Part shown: positions 13,801 through 24,859 of the stretch, one piece after another
Layout of the letters: each line of letters opens with the position of its first letter
How positions within the stretch are numbered: the first letter of the stretch is position 1
Assembly (NCBI RefSeq): GCF_040954645.1
Contig: NC_092806.1
Span: forward strand, 75,580,141 to 75,644,140
Reading direction: 5' to 3'
DNA length: 64,000 bases
Origin: Diabrotica undecimpunctata
Taxonomy: Eukaryota > Arthropoda > Insecta > Coleoptera > Chrysomelidae
Notes under the pieces: model-generated
The model's input: only the letters and a program-made list of their open reading frames with translations
Database searches by the model: none
What the model was told of the DNA's origin: nothing
Position numbers and translations under genes: made by a program

Positions 13801-15010
13801 TTCCAAGCAAAGTCCTCCTATCCTAGCTTTCCCACCCGAAAATATATCTGAAGGAAAAACTCACGGGGAAGTATCGAGAATCAATCAAAATTCAACTAAC
13901 CAAAAAACAAATACTCATCTAATTATGAAAACATTTTTACTGATGGATCAAATTCAAATGAATATCAAAAGTGTGCCTCTAATCACTAAATTTAATCACA
14001 AAATATGTTTTACCTATGGAAGCTTTCATTTATACTGACGAAATAGCAGCAATCATGCAGGCTATGAAATATGTACAGATAGCAAAAATGGGTCGATCAA
14101 TAAACCACATTGAAGCACAAATTTTGAATTACCCATTACTTAATGAGATTCACAACAAAAAAGTAGTCATTTATTTATGGGTAAAGGAACACATAGGCAT
14201 AACCTTCTCTGACCTATTCATAAAACAAAAAAAAAACCAAATAAGAGAAACCAAATTAGAGAATTATAGTTATGAGTGCCCGTCGGCAAAAAAGTTTATG
14301 AAAGATACTCTCTCCAAACTTTGGGTATCGGTCTGCGATATTGGTTTGGGTTTGGTTCTGGGGCGTGTTTTTCTCTAATTTTCCCAAAAATTGTCACCCG
14401 TCAGATAGGAAAATCGGAAAACAAGTTCCGTCAGATAATATGAAATTATCTGACGTAGTTGTTTTTGCTGCTGTTAATGAAGAATCGTGAAAATTTAGCT
14501 GGTTACCTATGAATTTCGTCACAGTAGTTTTTCCAACATGTTCGAGTCGTCAGAAGCGTTGAATGACGTATATTTATCAGTCAATTTAATTTCGTGTTTT
14601 TCTTATAATTTTTGGGCTATCTAATTAAAAGAATATATTGTCAGACGGAACATTGATTATATTGTCATTCGAGGAAAAACGCTCCAGAACCAAAAAAATT
14701 CGCAGAGTAAAATCGTGTCAGACTCGACCTAATGAAGCGATGCCTAAAGTTTGGAGAGAGTATCTATTGCTAACGGGCACTCTAACTATTACATATTGAA
14801 TTCACAAACGGATTAAATTTTGTAAAACATCAAAATAGAATTCCCAGACAACCATGGTGTCATAAAATGTCAAAATAGGTGCTAACCATGCACAAACATC
14901 GTACTATAAGTACAAAATGAAAATGATAGATAATCTATTCTGCAGTTGTGGTAGAATGAGAACATTAGTTGGTACATATTCTACTTAAGTGTCGAATACA
15001 CATCATAAAA
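10860..15010 (+). pseudogene. I/jockey-type LINE with RNase H, heavily decayed
   Basis: Successive plus-strand fragments follow LINE order. ORF1 zinc-knuckle pieces come first (EKCYRFNCLRYG, NRARCDKCS, KCFNCECDHFTTN at 10870-11100). The AP-endonuclease begins about 11540 (ISETWFKPEKYY, DCILVNIPH, then GGDFNAHN-like residues in a shifted frame near 11865) and continues to about 12090. RT remnants run 12540-13250 (a tyrosine-aspartate core around 13200 reads YTDDVV). A post-RT region is at 13443-13790 (MIRSIIDYSSQLYG). An RNase H-like part follows (IFTDGSNSNEY near 13935, WVKEHIGI near 14180), and a distal cysteine-rich end (MIDNLFCSCGRMRT) lies beyond an inserted MITE at 14274-14782. Dozens of stops and shifts. 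Clade is inferred from domain order. Confidence 0.75.
14274..14782. mobile_element. MITE-like element with imperfect inverted repeats
   Basis: Left end GAGTGCCCGTCGGCAA and right end TTGCTAACGGGCACTC are inverted with two mismatches. The similarity continues inward (GATACTCTCTCCAAACTTT versus AAAGTTTGGAGAGAGTATC, then GGTTCTGGGGCGT versus ACGCTCCAGAACC). About 509 bp, no coding capacity. It interrupts the RNase H end of the LINE. Target duplication is unclear. Confidence 0.7.
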
Positions 15011-15287
15011 ATTAATAAATCAGATAATGATTAATCGATTATCAGATAAGTCTTACTACAGATCTAAATTGTATTATTTTTTCAGAAAATATTAACATAT
15101 TTTATGTACTTTATCAACACATTTTAAAATGAAAACTTATAATTGTAAAATGACTAATCAGAAATGAAAAAGTATGTATAATACAGATGCGATGAGGCAC
15201 TTGGACAGTTCATAGGAAAGTAGCTTTCGAATTATCGAAGATGTAATCATTTTGAGCAGTGTATTTGATTGGTCTAGCATTATATTA
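15011..15287. other. Unassigned AT-rich stretch
   Basis: May include the LINE 3' end; nothing else recognised. Confidence 0.35.
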
Positions 15288-15987
15288 CAGTATACTCCCT
15301 CTATAACGAACACGGTTATTACGAGGTTTCGCTTATAACGAGGTACATTAGATGTCCCGTAAAATTTCTATTGAACTATCACTCTCTATAGCGAGGCAAA
15401 TTTGGTTATAACGAGACAAAATAAAATTGAAAAACGTGTTTTTTTACGTTTTGGGCCCGGACGTGGCTATAAATAAATACCTTTTTAAACGGCCCCGCAA
15501 TAAATATAACTGCCGCCCTCAATAAACTTCTTTACAATAAATACAACTGTTTCACATATTTAGAAAATATGATAGATAGAATAATAATGAACAATTTAAA
15601 GCAGTCAAAAATGAGAGAATTCTTCCAATTGCAGAAGCAATATGTAGTTTATATTATCCTTGAAAATGGGCTTTATACATTATGTAGTTGGAAAAAATTC
15701 AAGTACAGCTTTTTTGTTTTAACCTATATCATTGACAATAAAAAAAACTCTTTCATTGTATTTCATTGACAATAAAAGTAAACCACTTTTTTTCAAAAAC
15801 GCCTTTCAAACAATATTTATTAGCAGCTTATATTGCTCCGAATGGTTTCACTATAGGAATTTAATGTTTTAGAAAACTACATATTCATATGTATGCACAG
15901 TATTATTGTTGTCTGATATAACGAGATCGGCTTATAACGAGGTAATTAGTCTGCCATTTCAGTTCTCGTTATAGAGGGAGTCTACTG
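15288..15987. mobile_element. Non-autonomous pogo-like element
   Basis: Begins CAGTATACTCCCTCTATAACG and ends cgttatagagggagtctactg, with TA duplications at 15286-15287 and 15988-15989. The subterminal motif (C)TTATAACGAGG recurs several times on both sides, as in many pogo-like ends where the DNA-binding domain recognises repeats. About 700 bp with no transposase that I can detect. Confidence 0.75.
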
Positions 15988-16166
15988 TATATTTATTATG
16001 ACAGATAAATAATAAAATAAATAAACAAACAACAAACAATTGATTACATATGTTAATTCATAAATTATAATAATTATTAAGGTCTAAATTTTGATTTATT
16101 CGAATTATTTTGAATTCCTGCATTTTATAAAGAGTATATAAATGATAGTTTTTACATAAAATAGGG

Positions 16167-16385
16167 TTGTTGTTATTATTTTTATTATTATTAAGGAATA
16201 AAGCAAACGACTTAACTAAACAATATATTAAAGCAAGAATATTAACCAAATTAAAAGATAACTGGCCACTATCAGAGACAGCAAAACATTTTAACATAAG
16301 CAGAACCACAGTTTTTCTATTAATCAAAAATGGAGGGAACAAGAAACTCTCGAAAGAAAACGAGGGTCTGGAAGACCAAAACTAT
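16167..16385 (+). pseudogene. Tc1-like transposase N-terminal fragment
   Basis: A plus-strand frame contains a helix-turn-helix segment, KARILTKLKDNWPLSETAKH then FNISRTTVFLLIK, and in the next frame the basic linker KWREQETLERKRGSGRPK typical of Tc1 proteins. Only the N-terminal DNA-binding part is present; a one-base shift near 16325 separates the two pieces. It abuts an opposite-strand Tc1 fragment. Confidence 0.65.
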
Positions 16386-16429
16386 ACTAAATTTAGGTAT
16401 GTAAAAATAAAATTAATATTTTGTAATAT

Positions 16430-17180
16430 CTCCATCAGCATTGATAACAGCTTGTAGTCTTCGGTCCATCTGCGTGAAAGGAACTATGATTGTCTTCTTC
16501 AGAGAGCTCTTCCCAAACCTGTTGTATACCGTGCCACAGCTCTTCAACATTTTTAAGGTATAAAATTACGCAGATACAACAACCGTTTTATAATAAGCCC
16601 CCACACATTCTCGATTGGATTTAAATCTGGACTATTAGCGGGGGCATGGTAAGGTTTCGATGTTGTTATTCTGGAGCCACTGATTTATTATATTTGCAGT
16701 GTGAACAGAACAATTATCTTGATGGAGGATAAAATTATTTTCTGGAAACAACTGTTCTACACTGGGAAACATGATGTTTTCTAGAATATTCAGAGAAGTC
16801 TGCCCAACAAACCTACCATCAATACGTCATATTATTCCCATTCCTCTAGATGAAATCCATCAACATATAGATAATTAAATCTATTATTATTTGGTCCATA
16901 CACCCCAATTTTGCCTTTTTGGAGATTGAAAAATTTAAGTCAAGCATTTAAGTTAAGCAAATATGGCTTGATTGCTTCTGTTGTGGCGTAAGAGCTTATT
17001 TTTTTTTGCTGCAGTTCGGTACCTAAGACGCGATGCTTTAATACTGCGCCAAGTTGTTGCCTTTCTTCCCGGAAACTGTGACATAATTCTTGCAGTTTTC
17101 GCATCTTCAAAAGCATTCTCTTCTAATCTCTCCAAAAGCGTACGATCTTCATGAGTGATAGATATTTTTGATCTTTCAGA
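16430..17180 (-). pseudogene. Tc1-like transposase, decayed
   Basis: On the minus strand, in broken frames: a basic helix region (LEENAFEDAKTARIM, ATTWRSIKASRLRYRT at about 17130-17000), then NILENIMFPSVEQLFPENNF, the second catalytic Asp in LHQDNCSVHTANII and the third acidic block NSPDLNPIENVWGLI (about 16620). These are DD34E Tc1 hallmarks. No matching terminal repeats were seen around it. Confidence 0.72.
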
Positions 17181-17439
17181 ACCTTGCTTGGACTGATAGT
17201 GACCAAAGTACCATGTGAAGCCAAGATTTGGCAGTGACAGTGACAGTATGTAAATAACAAGTATTTATCCTTCAAAATACACTGCTCAATTTTCTACAAA
17301 ATACGCTTTAAGAGTCGTACCAGTTTTTTTAGGAACCAGCTGTAGATTAATAAATGTATTATGTTCATGTTGTAATATAGTGATGATACTCACTTCACAA
17401 ATCGAACAGTCTGGTTAATTGGTCGTAACCAAAGCCATT

Positions 17440-17745
17440 ATTAACAGGAAAACATATAATCTGGATCTCACCCAATGACTTAACAAATAACCAAATCGAT
17501 CATGTGCTTTTATATGTTAGATACTTCTCCAACTTAATGGATGTCCGCAACTACAGAGATGCTGACATTGATTCACACCACTTTCTAGTTGGCACAAATA
17601 TTCGAGCTAGAATCTCACATCCTAAGAAGGAGAGAAGAACCAAAAGAACTCACTACAATATTAAACCTATTAAAAATATCAAAATCAGAACTATATCAAA
17701 ACTAATGAGGATCTATAGTCAAATATTAAATATTAAATAAAACTA
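17440..17745 (+). pseudogene. LINE endonuclease C-terminal scrap
   Basis: The frame QIDHVLLYVRYFSNLMDVR, then YRDADIDSHHFLVGTNIRAR, matches the end of an AP-type LINE endonuclease (family: NQIDHVLI..RH and SDHFLV). Here the catalytic-pair region reads SHH instead of SDH. Isolated fragment of about 300 bp. Confidence 0.65.
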
Positions 17746-17915
17746 TAAATCAGAAATTATGCGCTGTAAGTGGTCAAATGTAGCCGAAATCACGAGCTCA
17801 TCATGAATTCTAGGAAATTATGAATTAGATCATGGGCAGCGCGTAAGAAAATGTTTCCTTTGGTCACTTTACATTGTAACAGTACAATATTATCTTTCTG
17901 CTTAAGAAACATATA

Positions 17916-19519
17916 CACTCGCGATCATAAAATCCGGGTCATCTTTAAAATCACTGATATTTCATTTTTAACGAGCTTTATCGTAAATAATAATAACACA
18001 AATACAAACTAATGCATGTTTCTGATAATTTTTGCGGTTTCCTTTGTAACAAAGAATTACAATAGTGCCGATTTCGCGGTAAAGTGCACACTTTGCAAAA
18101 TAAACGCTACCTGTAACTACCGCTTGTTTTAAATGTCTCATTTGTGCTTCGGCTTTCTGTTCAAATGCAATGGACAAACGTTTATTATTGCCACCATTAG
18201 TGTTTATTAGTGCCATTATTAGTGTTTATTTTTTGCCAAACATGCCTTTGACTGTTGTTGAAACGGCACAAATTGTTACACTTGTGGAAGAAGGTTACAT
18301 TCAACAGCAAGTCGCATGAACTGTTGGCGTAAGCCTTTCTACGGTTCAACGAGTTCTTCAACGCTTTCAGTAGGCAAGTTGGCTAACCAGACGACCTGGC
18401 TCTGGACGAAGAAGAACGACCACGCCACTAGATGACCGTTTCCTTTTGTTTCAAGCTTTACGAAACCGGACCTCAACTGCGGTTATGCATCAAAATCGTC
18501 TAGAGGAAGTACGAAATCGCAATTTTAGTGTTGCAATAGTCAGAAGAAGACTTCGTTCTTCTTGACTATCTTCTCGGGTAATGGCTAGAGGACCGCCACT
18601 TCGCCGGGTGCCTCGAGTTGCCCAACTAGCTTTTGCTCGACAATACGCGCATTGTGGAATTAACGATTGAAGCAAGTGTTATTCTCAGATGAATCCCGTT
18701 TCTGCCTAACTGGATCCGATGGACGTGTAAGAGTTTGAAGGAGAACCGGTAAACGATTTTCACAAGCTTGCATTGCTCCAAGAATGCCATTTGGTGGAGG
18801 CTCGGTCATGGCTTGGGGAGGTGTATCTTCCGACTTCCACACAAAATTACCCTTCATCGAAAATGGGTCCCTAACTGCACGAAGGTACATTACGGAGATT
18901 CCGGAAGAACATGTTATGCCCAACCTGGCAGGGCTTGGATAAAACGCCGTTTTTATGCAGGACAACGTGCTACCGCACATTGCCAGGATCAGTATGTTAT
19001 ACTTGGACGAGGTTGGAATTACGAGGGTACCCTGGCCAGCTAGGTCTCCGGACCTGAATCCCTTTGAACATCTCTGGGACGATTTGAAAAAAACGTATTC
19101 AAACCCATACACGTTCTCCTAACAACACACAGGAGCTTAAGGATCTGTTAGTGAGAGAGTGGAATAACATACCACAACATGTAATACGGAGAAAAATTGA
19201 GAGTATGCCCCGTCGTCTGCAAGAGGTTATTAGAGCAAGGGGAGGCAATACACGATATTAGTCATTGAAATTTCACTGATTTTTTACCACGTTCTGTATT
19301 TTCCATTTTTTTTTTCGTATGTCTGTTTTAGCAACAATTTGATTTGTTTTCAGTTTTTTCAATAAAAACAATAAAAAACCATTTTTTTTTCTTTTAAAAC
19401 AAACATTGATGACAAATAAAAAATACATTAGCCAAAAAAAGGTTATTACTGCGCCAGAGGCAAAAATATTTAAGAAACTTGAAATTTTCAAGATGACCCG
19501 GATTTTATGATCGCGAGTG
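17916..19519 (+). mobile_element. Tc1-like element with 30-bp perfect terminal repeats
   Basis: Both ends carry CACTCGCGATCATAAAATCC plus GGGTCATCTT (30 bp, perfect inverted repeat: 17916-17945 and 19490-19519), flanked by TA (17914-17915 and 19520-19521). Length is about 1.6 kb, the normal size for an autonomous Tc1 element. Confidence 0.92.
18240..19260 (+). pseudogene. Tc1-like transposase pseudogene
   Basis: Starts MPLTVVETAQIVTLVEEGY (18241) with helix-turn-helix GVSLSTVQRVLQRFQ, then PGSGRRRTTTPLDDRF. The catalytic core appears in other frames: LFSDESRF with first Asp (about 18690), MAWGGVSSDFH, MQDNVLPH with the second Asp (about 18960) and ARSPDLNPFEHLWDDLKK with the Glu (about 19050). 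The distal end VREWNNIPQHVIRRKIESM closes at TAG 19260. Premature stops and several frame shifts, including stop codons at about 18320 and 18567, make it inactive, although all three catalytic positions survive. Confidence 0.85.
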
Positions 19520-19559
19520 TATATGTGGTATATATTCAACATTGACTTCTCCATTACTC

Positions 19560-20050
19560 TCTGTACCACTTGTATCTTTTTTTCTGGTTACTTTTCTGGT
19601 AAGGGTCAATGTTTCTGCTCCATACGTTAGAACTAGAAGTACACATTGATCAAAGACCTTTCTTTTTAAGCACATGGGAATCTCTGAACTAAAGACTTCC
19701 CTCAGTTTTCTGTAAGCTGTCCATGTTAGTCCTATCCTCCTGTTTAACTCTGTTGTTTGATTGTCTCTTCCTAATTTAATCTCATGGCCCAGATACTTAT
19801 AGGTGTAAACTTGTTCAATATGCGTGCCATTAGTTAATGTTTTATGTGAGTATAAGGTTGGTCACGTATTGTGTTTTGGAAAAGTTAATTTTAAGGCCAA
19901 CTCGTGTACAAGAGCTCTGAGGATCTTAAAGAAGTTGACAGGCATGATATACTCGGTCTGCAATAAGGACTATGTCGTCTGCAAACCTCAAGTTGTTCAG
20001 AAACTCCCATTTATGTTGAATCCAATATTTCCCAATTATTGTTTCCACTT
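19560..20050 (-). pseudogene. LINE reverse-transcriptase C-terminal fragment
   Basis: Minus-strand remnants show YTYKYLGHEIKLGRDNQTTE, LNRRIGLTWTAYRKLREVF, then CLKRKVFDQCVLLVLTYGAE, the post-RT region common to RTE/BovB-like LINEs. The region nearest 20050 is degraded RT. Isolated 3' scrap. Confidence 0.7.
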
Positions 20051-20215
20051 ATAATAATAAAAATAATACATACAATAATACATTAGATCTAGTTTATAAA
20101 ATAAGTTCTCATTCACATTAATAATGTATCGACTTAGCGGATAAGCGAACGTCGATTATGTACCTTAAGATGTAAAATACTCAAATTAGTAATGTTTGTT
20201 TGGTCTAGTATGCAC

Positions 20216-20217
<2 letters not shown>

Positions 20218-20281
<64 letters not shown>
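20218..20281. repeat. (TA)n microsatellite
   Basis: TA array flanked on each side by a near copy of the same segment (ggtctagtatgcacataat before, ggtctggtatgtacataaat after). Confidence 0.95.
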
Positions 20282-20286
<5 letters not shown>

Positions 20287-20449
20287 TTTGGTCTGGTATG
20301 TACATAAATGTCTTCTAAAAACATGCCAAAACATGTTTATTTGAAAGAAGTTATACATTGAGTCATGCAGTTCATGAATCATATTGTTACAAATACATTA
20401 TTCACATATCAAAAGTAGAAACTTAAGCCAGAAAACAAAAATACGAATA

Positions 20450-20746
20450 CAAAATACAACAAATATACAAAACAAACTTATACAAAATCCTTGTACTACC
20501 AGTGCTGACATATGGATCGGAAATATGGATCATCTCAAGAGAGATGAAAACCTCTTTCTATGTCACAGCCAATGTGGAATAGATGAAGAGGTAGGTCAAA
20601 ACTAAAATGAAAGGATGGTGTAGATGATGATGCTAGAAAAATAGGTGCTGCGAACTAGAAGCGGTTGATACTTAATATGGTTGACTGGCGAAGTAGACTT
20701 GGAAAGGTCGATGCTCTACTAGAGGGCTGTAGCATCAATAATGATG
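20450..20746 (+). pseudogene. RTE-like LINE 3' scrap
   Basis: Plus strand: ILVLPVLTYGSEIWIISREM and, after a gap with frame changes, DDARKIGA-like and NMVDWRSRLGKVDALLEGC. These are the last residues of an RTE-like ORF2. No catalytic domain is left. Confidence 0.6.
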
Positions 20747-21000
20747 ACGTGGCGATCATAACTCAGTGGCTATGTACTGGCTTATACCAAGCCGTCCGAC
20801 CTGCATTCGACCCCGGCACAGACACTCTGAATTTTTTAACTGCTAATTTAATTGAGACACCTCCGTGCTTCGGAGGGTACGTAAAGCTAGCTATTTTATC
20901 TGTTTCGAGAACAGTTGTTTTATTAACTCAGCTGAAGAGCCGGCCTTTGATGATTAGTTTTAGCGAAGTGATTTTGGAAAATTAAAAATTAAAAGCGATA
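20747..21000 (+). repeat. Possible tRNA-derived SINE
   Basis: The start has a tRNA-like layout: ataactcagtggctatg resembles an RNA polymerase III A box, and 35-40 bases on gcattcgaccccggcac resembles a B box (GWTCRANNC). A GC-richer tail with cctccgtgcttcggagg (a small hairpin) follows. Directly after an RTE-like LINE end. Tentative. Confidence 0.4.
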
Positions 21001-21434
21001 ATTATTAATATAATTAGAATTTGTTATTCGTAATTTGGTGAGTCTCTGCAGTTTGGTGAGTTAAAATAAAGTTAGTTAAACCACGTTTGCCTCGTAACAG
21101 TATTTTTATACATTAGTATTGTAATTACTATAAGTGTGCTATTTAGATACTTACAGCAATTGGTAAATTGCGTATTAAGAATACGAATTCAGAATATTGC
21201 AAACCAGAAATTCTCAATTTCAAAAGATAAAACGATGTCAATAATCGGTTGTATTGAATGCTTTAGTATATTGCGTAACACGAGACACTTTTATGTTGAA
21301 TATCGATATCCCTATGTTCTTTAGTGATAAGAAGACAAATATATTGATGAACATTTCTTAGTATTAATTATTAGAATTTTGCAACCATTACAAGAATTTT
21401 AGACTTTTCCTTATTGCCTTCTATCGGCACTTAC
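21001..21434. other. NUBP2 intron sequence, nothing recognised
   Basis: AT-rich sequence without coding potential I could support. It contains the GTAAGTG donor of the NUBP2 exon at 21434-21428 on the minus strand. Confidence 0.5.
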
Positions 21435-21606
21435 CCACTCATATTTTCAATAAGTCCTAATATCGGAATTCCAGTTTTTTTAGAAAATGTTATTTCTTTC
21501 CTAACATCTTCAATAGAGACCTGCTGCGGAGTAGTTACTATAATAGCGCCATCACATTTAACAGTTTTTAAAGTCTCCATCACTGTTATATGTTCGTCTG
21601 AGGTTC
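21435..21606 (-). CDS. NUBP2: NUBP2 internal exon
   Basis: 172-bp internal exon of the cytosolic Fe-S assembly ATPase. It encodes [20 protein letters not shown] then [18 protein letters not shown] and [13 protein letters not shown], the well-conserved central MRP/NBP35-family segment after the Walker B/DTPPG region. The acceptor is TATAG at 21611-21607. The exon opens with GA completing the Gly codon from the exon at 49187-49368 and closes with GG before the consensus donor GTAAGTG (21434-21428). The phases match both neighbouring exons, so this is a genuine spliced gene and not a retrocopy. No lesions are seen. Confidence 0.94.
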
Positions 21607-22059
21607 CTATAAAAATAGAATATAAAATAGCTATAATAATATAAAACCAGAAAAACAAAAAAATAGCAACATGATAAAAAAGCAAGTACTTATATAAAAG
21701 GAAAAGCACAATACACATCAAAAACAATATAAAATAAAAAAAAATTATACTAAGAAATAAATATTGTGAAAAAAATAGTACTATAATTAATATATCTAAA
21801 AATGAATGAAATCGAGGAAGGAATAGTGCCATTTACCTTCGCCATAGTGTAATAGAAACAAAGTAACCCGTGTCGATTATTTTCATTGAAGGATCCTGTA
21901 ATATTTTATATTTCACGTTGTTTTGACAGGCGCGAGAATGAATAAAGTGGATTATTTGCCTACGTCAACAAACTACGTATAACTGAGCATGAAAGAAAAT
22001 TTTTTTTTCTATATTTAGACCACGAACATTCTGGCTTTTTTTTATCGTCATGGCGAATA
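21607..22059. other. NUBP2 intron sequence, nothing recognised
   Basis: Very AT-rich; the minus strand has a long Phe/Leu-rich open stretch that continues the exon frame into the intron but has no family similarity. Confidence 0.5.
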
Positions 22060-23890
22060 CAAAACTAACCGAACATTCTTCTTCTTCGCGTGCCATATCA
22101 GAATTATCCGACGTTGGCGATCACCATTGCGAAGGCTTCTCGATCTTCTGCAATATGGAATAATTGTCCTGCATTTGATATCTGTGTCCATCAGTTGTAA
22201 TATTTTATATCGGCTTCCCCTTACTATATGTCCCAGATAAGATATTTTTCGATGTTTAACAGTCTTTAGCAGTTCTCTATCTTTGTTGACGTTCCTCAGT
22301 ACTTCTTCATTAGTTTTCGTTGCTGTCCAAGGTATCTTCAGCATTCGTCTATGAACCCACATTTCCAATGCTTCAATTTTGTTCATGATCGATACTTTTA
22401 TCGTCCACACTTCTGCACTATACAAAAGTAAGGACCAAACATAACACTTAACCATTCTTTGTCGTAGTTCTAAACTGGGATGATTATTGTAAAAGAAATG
22501 ACTTCATTTTCATAAAAGTAGTTTTAGTCATTGCTATTCTACGTTTTATTTCTATGTCTGGATCTAGTTGGTCCGTTATCACAGTTCCCAAATATGTCAT
22601 TTTGTGGACCTTCTCAACTTGGACTCCGTTTAATTAAAGCTTTGCATCGGGATGTGGGTCACGACTAATCACTAAAAATTTGGTTTTGTTTAAGTTTATT
22701 TTTATGCCCATTTCCTCTCCTACCTCGTGAATACGATCAAGCAGAATTTGGAGACCTTCAATATTATCTGAAAGAATTACTGTATCATCTGCATATCTAA
22801 TCACATTAAGTAGTTCCCCGTTGATTTTTATTCCATATGGTTGTCTTTCAAGTGCCTTTTTAAATAACTGGTTGTGGTTCACTGGAGTGAACATTGAACA
22901 ATGTTGGCAACAAAATGCAACCTTGTCTGACTCCTCGTTGTATGGAGATTTCATCGGTGTAGTTATCTCCAATTTTTACGATAGCAGTTTGATTCCAGTA
23001 CAAATTTGTAATGACACGAATATCCTTATCATCTATTCCGATATTTTTCAGTATTTGCATTAACTGTACATGCTGTACTTTATCGAATGCCTTTTCGAAG
23101 TCCACGAAACATGCAAATACATCTTTTCTTTGGTCACGGCATGTTTGTAATAGGATGTTAAGCGCAAAAGTGCCTTTCTGGTTCCCATAGCATTTCTAAA
23201 ACCAAATTGGGTATCTTCGAGATCTTCTTCGCATTTGCGTCTAATTCTGTTGTGAAGTATTCTTAGGAAAATTTTAAGAGCGTGGCTCATTAGGCTAATT
23301 AATCGATATTCTGAGCATTTTCTCGCATTGTGTTTTTTAGGTATTGCGACAAAGATGGATTTGAGCCAATCTGTGGGAATCACTCCGGTGTTATATATTG
23401 AATTAAAAAGTCTTACTACTACTTTTATGTTATCATCCTCTATTAGTTTTAGCAACTCAGTTGGTGTATCATCTGCACCACAAGCTTTTCTAATTTTAGC
23501 ATTATTTATAGCGTGTTCTACCTCGCATTTCATAATTTCTGAGCCGTCAGTACAGTTTTGGTAGAATTCGTCAATATTATTCCTGTCATCTTCAAACAAC
23601 TCTGATATATACAGCTGCCCTTCTTTTCTTATTTCATGCTCATTTACAATAATTTTGTTATTATTGTCAACGAGTACAGAGGGAACTCGTTTTTTAAATA
23701 TGTTACATCCTCCATTTCGTCGCACCTTTCTCTCATCCATTTTTTTTGGCTAATTTGATCTCCTTTTTTATTCTTCTCTGCAGGTTGTCTATATTCTGTT
23801 TCATTAGATTTTATCAGTCGACGTTGTTCCATTAATTTCAAGATGTCGTCTGTCATCCATTTATTTTTCTTGATTAAGTTTTTTCTATAA
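22060..23890 (-). pseudogene. RTE-like LINE ORF2, 5'-truncated and decayed
   Basis: Minus-strand fragments in order: linker (TDDILKLMEQRR, WMRERCDEMED, about 23850-23720), RT start (VEHAINNAKIRKACGADDTP), IPTDWLKSIFVAIPKK, EYRLISLMSHALKIFLRIL, DTQFGFRNAMGTR, then in another frame FEKAFDKVQHVQLM, GVRQGCILLPTLFN, the catalytic VIRYADDTVILSD (about 22800), and the post-RT stretch MVKCYVWSLLLYSAE with RRMLKIPWTATK and KISYLGHIVRGSRY. The AP endonuclease is missing. It is the same family as the near-intact element at 52694-56022. The 3' end shows an AAGAAGAAG tail near 22077. Frameshifts lie near 23110, 22930 and 22620. Confidence 0.85.
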
Positions 23891-23934
23891 TCATTGTGTA
23901 GATTTCATTAACTTGATGATTTTATTTCTACGAT

Positions 23935-23988
23935 TGTATGTGCATGTATGCATATGTATGTGTGTATTTATGTATGCATGTATGTATG

Positions 23989-24020
<32 letters not shown>
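23935..24020. repeat. (GTAT)n / (TA)n microsatellite
   Basis: Degenerate GTAT/GCAT repeats pass into a pure TA run that borders the element at 24021. Confidence 0.9.
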
Positions 24021-24023
<3 letters not shown>

Positions 24024-24280
24024 TGTAGGTAAAAGTTTATGGTCGGTATGGACCTTACGTGAGATGGAGTGAGAAACACCTGTTTAAAAAGAGAAAGGTA
24101 TATTAGGTCCGCCCTTTAAATATCGCCGAAAATACATGAGTGGAAATAATAAAAAAGGGGAAATTCAACGTTGCCAAACTTATTGGTTTTATTTGACCTG
24201 TTGTCTTTTTAGCATTTGAACAATGTTCTAAGATAATAAAATTTTAGCGAAATGGATTTAAATGGCAGCTTACTGTTTTT

Positions 24281-24418
24281 TTATTGGGATATGCCACAAT
24301 TTTACTTTACAATAAGTGTTATTTAACATTTTGATTTCCACTTCGGAAATCGTTTTATATAAATAAAATTTATTAATGTTTCGTATTTTGAAGTCACATT
24401 GTGCCTTATTTCCAATAA
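24281..24418. mobile_element. Small palindromic MITE-like repeat
   Basis: TTATTGGGATATGCCACA on the left pairs with TGTGCCTTATTTCCAATAA on the right (imperfect inverted repeat) over 138 bp. Internal gatttccacttcggaaatcg matches caatttccacttcgtaaatcg at about 44990, so this is a repeat family. Confidence 0.6.
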
Positions 24419-24859
24419 AAATAATAAACTGCATTATAACGCCAACAATACAAAAGTTTCATACAAAATTATTTGGCAACGTCGCGTTGCAACAGCAATA
24501 GCATTTCAGCAACAGCTGACCCGATATTCGACAGGCGATAACTAAGAAACTAGAGGTGGGACGTTGATATTTTTATCGTTAACGAAACTGAATCGTTTTT
24601 CGTAAACAAGTAACTAGTTGATTGTTACCAGTAGTTTCAAATAAGCGAGTACATAAACAAACATAATGGATATTATCGTTTATGTGTATATTTATTGAAG
24701 TGAAAGAAACTAATGAAGGATATATTTATTATAATTTGAAAAATAAACTAAACAATACAAATAGTAAATCGTAGATTTACATTAGACGTTATTATTAAAT
24801 CGCGAATCGTCTAAATTGACATTTAAAAACATAAGTTTTTCTACTTTACTTCTTGTTAA

